In this document: in pieces, positions 54,581 through 64,000 of the stretch
Layout: every line of letters starts with the position of its first letter
Numbering within the stretch: position 1 is the stretch's first letter
Notes under the pieces: generated by a model
Database searches by the model: none
Told to the model about the DNA's origin: nothing
What the model saw: only the letters and a program-made list of their open reading frames with translations
Program-made: the position numbers and the translations under genes
Origin: Chryseobacterium shigense
GTDB taxonomy: Bacteria > Bacteroidota > Bacteroidia > Flavobacteriales > Weeksellaceae
NCBI RefSeq assembly: GCF_900156575.1
Contig: NZ_FTNY01000002.1
Coordinates: 372,001 to 436,000, forward strand
Direction: 5' to 3'
DNA length: 64,000 bases

Positions 54581-54653
54581 ATAGGAACTCCTTTTACCTA
54601 TTATTGTAAGAAAAGGCGGAGAGTAATTACCTATTATAGGAACTCTGTATGCC
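54581..54653 (-). promoter_or_regulatory. Structured leader of the TerD-like gene with repeated AGTTCCTAT motif
   Basis: Minus strand: GGCATACAGAGTTCCTAT at 54653-54636 matches 16 of 18 bases of GGCAGACAAAGTTCCTAT inside the tRNA-like RNA (54776-54759). A further AGTTCCTAT lies at 54589-54581. Nested pairings are possible (AAGGC/GCCTT, GAGT/ACTC, CCTA/TAGG). The similarity suggests that the leader and the tRNA-like RNA are recognised by the same factor, or arose by duplication. Confidence 0.55.
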
Positions 54654-54670
54654 TTATTAGTTTTTTGACT

Positions 54671-54713
54671 GATGAAAACACTTCAATGGTATTTAAATAT
54701 AAGTATTTTCATC
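54671..54713 (-). repeat. 13-bp hairpin just after the tRNA-like RNA
   Basis: GATGAAAATACTT pairs with AAGTGTTTTCATC (one G-U) around a 17-base loop. No T run follows, so it is more likely an RNA processing or protective structure than a terminator. Confidence 0.7.
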
Positions 54714-54720
54714 TGTATTG

Positions 54721-54821
54721 TGGAGCAGACAGGAATCGAACCTGTGACCCATGTACCAATAGGAACTTTGTCTGCCAGCAGCGGAAAGTGATCATTGCTC
54801 TACCATCTGAGCTACTGCCCC
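54721..54821 (-). ncRNA. tRNA-like RNA with enlarged anticodon region, between rtcB and the TerD-like gene
   Basis: Minus strand, 101 nt. Acceptor stem GGGGCAG/CTGCTCC (7 bp, one G-U), D arm GCTC-AGATGGTA-GAGC, T arm ACAGG-TTCGATT-CCTGT and discriminator A are all canonical; CCA is not encoded. The 17-nt anticodon arm is replaced by 45 nt (54795-54751), with partial outer pairing AUG/CAU and an inner stem ACUUU/AAAGU (54789-54785 with 54769-54765). No 7-base loop with U33 and anticodon can be formed, so decoding is unlikely. A tRNA gene finder might report it as an intron-containing or undetermined tRNA. It is on the rtcB strand, 78 bases after rtcB; Y-RNA-like tRNA mimics occur beside rtcB in other bacteria. 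It may be a substrate, decoy or sensor for RNA cleavage and religation (inference). Confidence 0.75.
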
Positions 54822-54899
54822 ATTACTGTTTTTTTATAAACCTTATAGATTTCTTTAAAGCCTATAAGGTTTAGTTTATTTATCATCTGATTGGGAAAA

Positions 54900-56408
<1,509 letters not shown>

Positions 56409-56421
56409 TTAAAATTAAAAA

Positions 56422-56757
56422 ATGATGTTATTAGAACAATTAAAAGACAATCCTGAAACCATTCAGTTCAAAGAGGTTATTGCCTATATCGATGAACACT
56501 ATGATTTTATCCCTACAGAGTTTAAAAACGGAAGTACAGTGAATGAAGCAGGCCAGAATAACGGTTCATGCAAAGTTTTCAGTTTTGCAAAACTTCAGGG
56601 ACTTTCAAAAGAGCAGGTACTTCCTCTTTTCGGAGAATTCTACAGAGAAGACGTTCTAAAAAATCCTGAAGGAATGGATCACCAGAATATCAGAAACTTT
56701 ATGGAATTCGGATGGGATGGGATTTCTTTCGAGGGAGAAGCATTGAAAGAGAAATAA
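56422..56757 (+). CDS. HopJ type III effector-like protein
   Basis: 111 residues. IAYIDEHYDFIPTEFKNGSTVNEAGQNNGSCKVFSFAKLQ and the ending FMEFGWDGISFEGEALKEK (given here as fragments IDEHYDFIPTEFKNG and FGWDGISFEG) match the HopJ family, which is widespread in non-pathogens; the effector name does not imply secretion here. No type III system is present. Divergent from rtcB. Confidence 0.85.
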   Translation: MMLLEQLKDNPETIQFKEVIAYIDEHYDFIPTEFKNGSTVNEAGQNNGSCKVFSFAKLQGLSKEQVLPLFGEFYREDVLKNPEGMDHQNIRNFMEFGWDGISFEGEALKEK

Positions 56758-56888
56758 TTTTTTAAGTCAATGGTCAATTTTGCTTCGCAAGGGAATCGTG
56801 AATTATCAAAATAATTAAAAAACTGACTTGCGAGGCAAAATTCACTATTCACATTTGACATTTCACCCATCCAAAAAACCACACAACC

Positions 56889-57908
56889 ATGTCATCCAAT
56901 AAAAACGCACTGATCCGTTACAAAACATTAGACAAATGCCTTAAGAACAAATACCGCAAATATACGTTGGAAGATCTTATTGATGCGTGTTCTGATGCTT
57001 TGTTTGAATTCGAAGGAAAAGAATCTTATGTCAGCAGGAGAACTGTTCAGCTTGACCTGCAAAATATGCGGAGCGAAAAATTCGGGTATGAAGCGCCGAT
57101 TGAAGTCTATGAAAGGAAATACTACCGATACAGCGACCCTGAGTACAGCATCCACAATATTTCCGTGAATGAAAGCGATCTGAAAGCGATGAATAATGCC
57201 GTTCAGATCCTTAAGCAGTTCAAAGATTTCTCTATGTTCAAAGAGATGAACGGAGTGATCCAGAAACTGGAAGATTCCATTCATTCTACAGGCCAGAAAT
57301 CTATTATTCATCTGGATAAAAATGAACAGCTGAAAGGGCTTGAACATATCGACATTCTTTACGAAAGTATCTCCAGCAAAAAAGTTCTGAATATTCTCTA
57401 CCGAAGTTTTACTGCCAAAGAATCCAGCCATTATGTGGTTCATCCCCAGCTTCTGAAGGAGTTCAATAACCGCTGGTTCCTGATCTGCCAGCATAAAGGC
57501 AAAATGTATAATTTAGCCCTGGACCGGATGGAAAGCATTGGCATAGAAGAAAATGTTGTGTATATCGATAAAGATCTGGATGGTGATGAATATTTTAAAG
57601 ATATTGTCGGCGTAACGGTTTCAGATACGATGGCTCCAAGAAATGTGATTTTCTTTGTAGATTCTCACAATGCTCCGTATGTGAAAACAAAACCTATTCA
57701 TAAAAGCCAGGAAATCATCAGCGAAACAGAAGAAGGAACCTTATTTAAAGTCTGTATACAACTTAATTTTGAACTGGAAAGACTGCTGCTGGGATTTGGA
57801 GATTCTCTGATCGTTCATAAGCCAAGAAAACTGAGATTAAAATTGCAGGATAAGTTTAGGGCGGGATCTAAAAACTATGAGAATTTAGAAATTCCCGATG
57901 AGGATTAA
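56889..57908 (+). CDS. WYL domain transcriptional regulator
   Basis: 339 residues. N-terminal winged helix (RYKTLDKCLKNKYRKYTLEDLIDACSD), then a WYL ligand-binding domain (about residues 155-250: VLNILYRSF, YVVHPQLLKEFNNRWFLICQ, LALDRMESI) and a C-terminal WCX-like part (FELERLLLGFGDSLIVHKP). WYL domains are proposed to sense nucleic-acid-type ligands. Position near rtcB makes it a candidate regulator of that locus. Confidence 0.88.
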   Translation: MSSNKNALIRYKTLDKCLKNKYRKYTLEDLIDACSDALFEFEGKESYVSRRTVQLDLQNMRSEKFGYEAPIEVYERKYYRYSDPEYSIHNISVNESDLKAMNNAVQILKQFKDFSMFKEMNGVIQKLEDSIHSTGQKSIIHLDKNEQLKGLEHIDILYESISSKKVLNILYRSFTAKESSHYVVHPQLLKEFNNRWFLICQHKGKMYNLALDRMESIGIEENVVYIDKDLDGDEYFKDIVGVTVSDTMAPRNVIFFVDSHNAPYVKTKPIHKSQEIISETEEGTLFKVCIQLNFELERLLLGFGDSLIVHKPRKLRLKLQDKFRAGSKNYENLEIPDED

Positions 57909-58229
57909 TTTGATTACTCCTGAATTTTTTAACCGCAAAAGGGACAAAGGTTTTTAAACGCTCAAGTTATTTTTAAGCTCAATAGTTTGCGAATAGGAAG
58001 TTCCCTTAAGTTTGAAAATCAAAGATTTTCGTGATGACTAAAATGCGTCGGAGTTGAATTCCCCTCCGGTGGAGGGGTGGCAAAAATTCAAAGAATTTTT
58101 GACGGGGTGGTTCCCTACAACATAAAATTGTCACTCTAAAATATCACCTCCTCTAAAACACTGATCTATAAAGAAAATTTCAAAATGGCTCAGAAATTGT
58201 ATTTATCTGCACATTAAAAAAATCATACT
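57909..58229. other. Intergenic region after the WYL gene
   Basis: 321 bases. Contains an AACCGCAAAAGGGACAAAGG tract typical of flavobacterial spacers and dispersed repeat B copy 3 (58057-58112). No larger gene seen. Confidence 0.55.
58057..58112 (+). repeat. Dispersed repeat B, copy 3
   Basis: GAATTCCCCTCCGGTGGAGG to GACGGGGTGGTT; same orientation as the 39818 copy. The hairpin core here is CCCCTCCGGTGGAGGGG, extended by compensating C and G relative to the other copies. Confidence 0.75.
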
Positions 58230-58373
58230 ATGAAATCAAGAATATTTAAAGCATTGATTGCAATTATAGCCCCTATTGCGATAGAGTATATCGTAAAAAA
58301 GATATCTGAGAAATTAGATAAAAAAGAAGAAGATAAAGGAAAAGGTCCAAAGCAGATTACTGCTTAAAACCTG
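58230..58373 (+). CDS. Small basic membrane-associated protein (47 aa)
   Basis: MKSRIFKALIAIIAPIAIEY begins the frame: a hydrophobic helix at residues 5-21, then a strongly Lys-rich tail ending SRLLLKT. Reading in the next frame after the five-A tract at 58320-58324 would give a tail with KEEDKGKGPKQITA and a stop at 58364, which looks more natural, so a one-base indel in an A tract is possible. A terminator follows, supporting transcription. Confidence 0.45.
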
Positions 58374-58396
58374 AAAGTAGTTAGAATTTAATTTTA

Positions 58397-58436
58397 TTGA
58401 AAAGAGGCCGTCACTTAGGTGTACAGCCTCTTTTTT
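58397..58436. terminator. Terminator between the small protein and cobC
   Basis: AAAAGAGGC and GCCTCTTTT form a 9-bp stem with a 19-base loop region, flanked by A and T runs; convergent genes end on both sides. Confidence 0.8.
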
Positions 58437-58449
58437 ATTTTTTATCGGA

Positions 58450-59004
58450 TCATCCGTTCAGCTTCTTCACAGAAAAATTGCCTTCATTCACCTGAATAAT
58501 CACTTTCTTTCCGTAGTCGATCTGTATCTTAAATAGATTTTCCAAAGGAAACTCTAAAATTGACTGTAGAATCAGACGGATGACTCCGCCGTGGGTAACA
58601 ATTAAAGCTTTATCCATATTCTTCTCTGTAGTAAGTTCATTCCAAAAGCTCATTACACGAGCCTGCATCTCAAGTAGATTTTCTCCTCCTGAAGCTTTTA
58701 CATGGATAAAATCACGATACCAGGGATTAATTTCTTCTTCCGGAATATCGGTCCATTTTTTCATTTCCCAGTCCCCGAAATTCATTTCCCGAAGCCTTTC
58801 ATCTGTCTTATAATTCAATTTAAAATGTTCTGCCAAAAGGGTACATCTGCCGGAAGGACTTGAAATTACCTGATCAAAGTTTTCATTAAGATCTAAAGCC
58901 TTACAATCTTCTGCAAAATTATTCCGTAAAGGAATATCTGAAAAACCATAACACAGATTCTCAGGATTTTCCACAGCGGTATGCCGGATTAAATGAATTT
59001 CCAT
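58450..59004 (-). CDS. cobC: Alpha-ribazole phosphatase-like histidine phosphatase
   Basis: 184 residues. Histidine phosphatase fold: phosphohistidine motif IRHTAV (Arg7, His8), Glu in REMNFGDWE and His in VTHGGVIRL. The position after cobS and cobT, overlapping cobS by 16 bases, points to removal of the 5'-phosphate from alpha-ribazole-P or AdoCbl-5'-P in B12 nucleotide-loop assembly. Confidence 0.85.
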   Translation of the reverse strand: MEIHLIRHTAVENPENLCYGFSDIPLRNNFAEDCKALDLNENFDQVISSPSGRCTLLAEHFKLNYKTDERLREMNFGDWEMKKWTDIPEEEINPWYRDFIHVKASGGENLLEMQARVMSFWNELTTEKNMDKALIVTHGGVIRLILQSILEFPLENLFKIQIDYGKKVIIQVNEGNFSVKKLNG

Positions 59005-59771
59005 ACGATCATTGTTCCTAAATAAAATAAAACTTCACAAACCTGCTGTACAGAACCCAGACAGTCTCCGGTATATCCTCCGATATGTTTTTTAAAATAC
59101 CATCCCATATAGATTTTCCCTAAGTAGGCCAGTATAAAAGCGAAGATCAGACGCCAGTCCGGAATAAGAGCAAAAGCAACCAGAACACTTATAAATCCTG
59201 TTACTAAGGCAGTTCCATTCAACGGTTTATTGGCTAAAGGTTTGGATTTGCTGGTATCAATATCTGTCACATAGTCATGGGTATAGATCATCGTTCCAGA
59301 GATAAACCGACTTACGGTATGAGCAAGAACAATCAGACCTAAGGTTTTAAGCAAATCTATTGTTCCCAGTGCCTGAATACTGTAAAATTTCAATGCAAAC
59401 AGAAGAATAATCCCAATCGTTCCGTAAGCTCCTACTCTGCTATCTTTCATAATGGTAAGGATCTTTTCTTTTCCATATCCACCTCCGAAACTGTCACACA
59501 TATCCGTGAAACCGTCTTCATGAAAAGCTCCTGTCAGCAAAACACTGCCAATCATCATCAGAATGATGCCTGTTTCCAGATTAAAAAGATGGACCGATAA
59601 ATATAAAATCAGCGCATTAATCAATCCCACCAGCAATCCTACCCAGGCGAAATATTTTTGAGACTTATTCATCATCTCACTTGAATACGGAACCTTAAAA
59701 GGAACCGGGATTCTCGTAAAAAACATCAATGCCGTGGCGAAATAGTTTATTTCGTTTTTTATGAATTTCAT
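58989..59771 (-). CDS. cobS: Adenosylcobinamide-GDP ribazoletransferase (cobalamin synthase)
   Basis: 260 residues, integral membrane with six or seven helices. Family motifs TALMFFTRIPVP near the N-terminus, GAFHEDGFTDMCDSFGGGYGKEK and MKDSRVGAYGTIGI with the acidic Mg-binding residues, and GGYTGDCLGSVQQVCEV. Attaches alpha-ribazole to AdoCbi-GDP. Starts immediately at the end of cobT (0-base gap) and overlaps cobC. Confidence 0.93.
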   Translation of the reverse strand: MKFIKNEINYFATALMFFTRIPVPFKVPYSSEMMNKSQKYFAWVGLLVGLINALILYLSVHLFNLETGIILMMIGSVLLTGAFHEDGFTDMCDSFGGGYGKEKILTIMKDSRVGAYGTIGIILLFALKFYSIQALGTIDLLKTLGLIVLAHTVSRFISGTMIYTHDYVTDIDTSKSKPLANKPLNGTALVTGFISVLVAFALIPDWRLIFAFILAYLGKIYMGWYFKKHIGGYTGDCLGSVQQVCEVLFYLGTMIVWKFI

Positions 59772-61852
<2,081 letters not shown>

Positions 61853-61873
61853 ATGAGTTATGAATGATAAGTT

Positions 61874-62527
61874 ATGAGAATAGGAATATTTGATTTTTTT
61901 AAAAGGAAAAGTAAACCATTGATGGCTAAAAAGGAGGTGAAAAATGTTACACCCGTCATTCACTCTTTCATAAAACAATGCCAGTTTTTAAAAGAAGAAT
62001 TTAGATTGGTTATTCCACAGTCTTCCATTGATTGCCTGATTCGTTTCAATCTTCCGGTAGATCATTATTACTACAGCCTTTTTTGGCATTTTGACAACGA
62101 TTTTCTTGAAGTATTTTATAATGAAAAATTTATCCAAGGGATTGTAGACCGCTATCAGAAAGTATATGGTGCAGATGCGGATTTAAAAAACTTACAGGAT
62201 CAATTGGACGAGGCAAAATTTGAATTCAGTCTCAGGAATGATTCCTTTCACAGCAATACTATGGATTTTGATCTTATCGATCAATGCTATGCTGAATTTA
62301 AAGCTTCCGGTGAAGAACTTATGATCACGCTTAATTTCGATTACGAGAATCTGATCCTTAACACAGAACTGAAAGGATATGTAGGTCAGAATTATCCCAG
62401 TTTTAATGGACTTTATAAAACAACGGCCGGCATACAATATAAACAGCTGGAAGATTTTAAATTACTGGAAGATATTATCCAAAATTTACTGGATAATAAA
62501 GAGAAAAATAAGAACTTTCCTTTTTAA
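61874..62527 (+). CDS. Protein of unknown function
   Basis: 217 residues, soluble and acidic; a possible start at 61922 (MAKKEVKNV) would shorten it by 16. Aromatic-rich segment PVDHYYYSLFWHFDNDFLEVFY and no motif I recognise. 21 bases after the nucleotidyltransferase gene and 34 before the ATP-grasp gene, so probably in the same transcript. Confidence 0.65.
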   Translation: MRIGIFDFFKRKSKPLMAKKEVKNVTPVIHSFIKQCQFLKEEFRLVIPQSSIDCLIRFNLPVDHYYYSLFWHFDNDFLEVFYNEKFIQGIVDRYQKVYGADADLKNLQDQLDEAKFEFSLRNDSFHSNTMDFDLIDQCYAEFKASGEELMITLNFDYENLILNTELKGYVGQNYPSFNGLYKTTAGIQYKQLEDFKLLEDIIQNLLDNKEKNKNFPF

Positions 62528-62561
62528 CAGAATCTGAGCTTAGAAATAAAAAACAGGACAC

Positions 62562-63293
62562 ATGAAAAATATAATAGCGCTTTCTCCCATGTATACGGAA
62601 GACAGCAACAATCTGAAAAAGGCGTCCATCCATTCGCCTTACGAACTGAATCGTTTTAATGCCAAATGGAATGTTCCGGAAGAGTTCCGGGTAGATGTTA
62701 TTGCGGTGTATGGTGAAGATATTTATGCCGAGATTGTTGCCGATCAGTGTGGACTTACGCTGATGAAACCTGATGACAACTGGCTTTCCCTTATTTCTGA
62801 AGACTTTACAAAACGTAAAATTTCTTACGGGCAGATGAAGGACTACGTTGATCAGGAAAATATTTTTATTAAATGTTCTGATTTTAAAAGTTTCAAGGCC
62901 GGAGTTTATCAAAAAGTTACAGATATCAAAGGTTTTGATACGGTAGATCTCAATTCTACGGTTTTCACATCAGAAGTTGTGGAGTGGCAACTGGAAGTGA
63001 GATGCTTTGTTTTACACGGTGAACTCAAAACCTATTCTTCCTATTGGCGGAACGATGCATTTGATATGAATCCGCTTTCAGAGCAGGAAGAAAATGATCT
63101 ATTTGTATTTTTTGATTCGTTTATCAGAAAGTACGCTTCTACCCTTCCGGCAGCTATTGTTTTGGACTTTGGGGTTATCAAAGAAAAAGGCTGGGCTTTG
63201 ATCGAAGCGAATCCGGCCTGGTGCTCAGGTTTGTATGCCTGTGATGCGGAAAAAGCGCTGGAGGTGATTGTGGAGAGTTGTGTGAAGAATTAA
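62562..63293 (+). CDS. ATP-grasp domain protein
   Basis: 243 residues. Resembles the DUF4343-type ATP-grasp group: ENIFIKCSDFKSFKAGVY, EWQLEVRCFVLHGELKTYSSY, and the metal-binding end LDFGVIKEKGWALIEANPAW. It should form an amide or similar bond using ATP. The N-terminal 90 residues lack a typical pre-ATP-grasp motif. Neighbouring nucleotidyltransferase may belong to the same unknown pathway. Confidence 0.8.
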   Translation: MKNIIALSPMYTEDSNNLKKASIHSPYELNRFNAKWNVPEEFRVDVIAVYGEDIYAEIVADQCGLTLMKPDDNWLSLISEDFTKRKISYGQMKDYVDQENIFIKCSDFKSFKAGVYQKVTDIKGFDTVDLNSTVFTSEVVEWQLEVRCFVLHGELKTYSSYWRNDAFDMNPLSEQEENDLFVFFDSFIRKYASTLPAAIVLDFGVIKEKGWALIEANPAWCSGLYACDAEKALEVIVESCVKN

Positions 63294-63352
63294 ACACCTT
63301 TCTTAAATTCTATTTATCGAAATCAATGGAAGGAGTAATAAAGTATTATATT

Positions 63353-63390
63353 AAAGCTCTGGAAAACTAATGTTTTTTTAGAGCTTTTTT
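63353..63390 (+). terminator. Terminator after the ATP-grasp gene
   Basis: AAAGCTCT...GGAAAAC pairs with GTTTTTT...AGAGCTTT around TAAT, then further T. It ends the transcript of the preceding three genes. Confidence 0.75.
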
Positions 63391-63426
63391 AACTATCACG
63401 GATTGACTATATAAATGATAATTATT

Positions 63427-63834
63427 ATGTGTACACCCAATAATGAAATAAAGTTTTGCACCTGTATCGAAGGAAACATACATGACATAAAGGATATTTA
63501 TATCTGGATTTTAAATAGATATGAGGGCTCGAAAGCATCATCAAGACTTGGGAAAATCATGATTATTACTAAGGATCTTGAGAATGGTATATCTATAAAA
63601 AATATCACCGCAAAATTAAATACAGAAAATATTTTCGATTTTGATTATACTCCTCAGGAAAAGGATACTTTAGATATTAGTTTTAATGCAAAAAACCGCG
63701 ATGAATATAAATATTTCACACTTATATTTAAAGACAAAACTTGGCAGGAAGGTAGAAATCCAGTTTTCACAACCATTAGTAAAGATATAGCAAAAGGAGA
63801 AATACAAATCATATACAAAGAAGAAAATACATGA
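63427..63834 (+). CDS. Small protein of unknown function, possible accessory gene
   Basis: 135 residues from ATG 63427 (MCTPNNEIKF); 63415 adds four residues. More AT-rich codon use than its neighbours (many AAA, ATA, GAT). Mixed alpha/beta, without signal, ends IQIIYKEENT. The shape and composition recall immunity proteins, but no family was recognised. The next small gene starts at the base after its stop codon. Confidence 0.6.
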   Translation: MCTPNNEIKFCTCIEGNIHDIKDIYIWILNRYEGSKASSRLGKIMIITKDLENGISIKNITAKLNTENIFDFDYTPQEKDTLDISFNAKNRDEYKYFTLIFKDKTWQEGRNPVFTTISKDIAKGEIQIIYKEENT

Positions 63835-63969
63835 ATGATGAATTATAAAATATCATTTCAGGAAAGAGCTAGGTTAGGCATGGATATGCTATCCAAGAAG
63901 TCTCCCGTTACTTTAGAGCAAGCAAAAAGTCAGGCCAGACTCTGGAAAAGGAAAGCAGATCAAAAGTGA
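63835..63969 (+). CDS. Small basic protein (44 aa)
   Basis: Frame MMNYKISFQERARLGMDMLS ... QARLWKRKADQK, beginning at the base following the preceding stop codon and ending in TGA before the window ends. Amphipathic helical and basic. The abutting start suggests coupling with the 135-residue protein; a two-gene small module is possible. Alternative start at the next ATG (63838). Confidence 0.55.
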   Translation: MMNYKISFQERARLGMDMLSKKSPVTLEQAKSQARLWKRKADQK

Positions 63970-64000
63970 AGAAACAATGCTTATAAATCAAAACAACTTC

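Noticed and set aside
54721..54821. Group I or group II intron in a tRNA gene
   Set aside because: The extra sequence is only about 28 bases, far too short for a self-splicing intron, and lacks intron core motifs.
56422..56757. Type III secretion effector role for HopJ
   Set aside because: The family is widespread in free-living bacteria and no secretion-system gene is present in the window.

Overview
The window looks like a chromosomal segment of a flavobacterium, most likely Chryseobacterium or a close relative in Weeksellaceae. I infer this from the AT-rich DNA, repeated matches to the Bacteroidota promoter -7 box TAnnTTTG, a type IX secretion sorting tail, DUF5686 and esterase-like phytase proteins, and the protein sequences as I recognise them. 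No database search was run. Most of the window is housekeeping chromosome. I see no prophage, integrase, intact insertion sequence, CRISPR array or rRNA.

Layout. 1-7949 (+): the tail of an upstream gene, then a PhoX-like lipoprotein, a di-heme cytochrome c peroxidase, a DUF5686 outer-membrane protein, a small protein and an M28 peptidase. 7950-8582: repeats only. 8583-16083 (-): the branched-chain amino acid operon ilvE-ilvD-ilvB-ilvN-ilvC-ilvA, preceded by two tandem leader-peptide/terminator modules rich in Ile and Val codons. 16090-16965 (-): folP. 17252-22701 (+): DUF1599, DoxX/MauE-like, TerB-like, an S9 peptidase, a GxxExxY pseudogene and tpiA. 22800-24065 (-): a phytase-like lipoprotein. 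24567-25965 (+): a cobalamin riboswitch driving a secreted protein with a duplicated domain. 26286-29074 (-): clpP and dnaG. 29323-36064 (+): tsaE, ald, a small membrane-anchored protein, a LytS/LytTR two-component pair, a small secreted protein and a Kef-type antiporter. 36194-37771 (-): two exported unknowns. 38066-42533 (+): a lipoprotein, tyrA with its own Tyr-rich leader peptide and terminator, then a DUF2089/membrane protein/serine hydrolase operon. 42745-49748 (-): sdaA, amt, an alpha/beta hydrolase, two YceI proteins, glk and an outer-membrane barrel. 49987-52650 (+): a DUF1800/DUF1501 pair. 52782-56294 (-): an RNA-repair locus of rtcB, a tRNA-like RNA with a 45-nt anticodon region, and a 583-residue protein with a TerD-like C-terminus. 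56422-57908 (+): HopJ and a WYL regulator. 58450-60776 (-): cobT-cobS-cobC. 61103-63969 (+): a nucleotidyltransferase, an unknown, an ATP-grasp protein and a small accessory pair.

The three most notable items are these. First, transcription attenuators appear at ilv (two in tandem) and tyrA. In each, the predicted antiterminator strand overlaps the end of the leader ORF. In the two leaders next to a promoter, the start codon lies exactly 4 nt after the -7 box, which suggests leaderless mRNAs. Second, the rtcB/tRNA-like RNA/TerD-like locus, where an 18-nt motif from the enlarged anticodon region recurs (16 of 18 bases) in the leader of the downstream gene. Third, a B12 riboswitch controls a lone secreted T9SS protein, in a genome that also carries cobT, cobS and cobC. 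Also notable are a DnaG primase that has lost three of four zinc ligands, and a 197-bp dispersed repeat with a compensatory base-pair change between its two copies.
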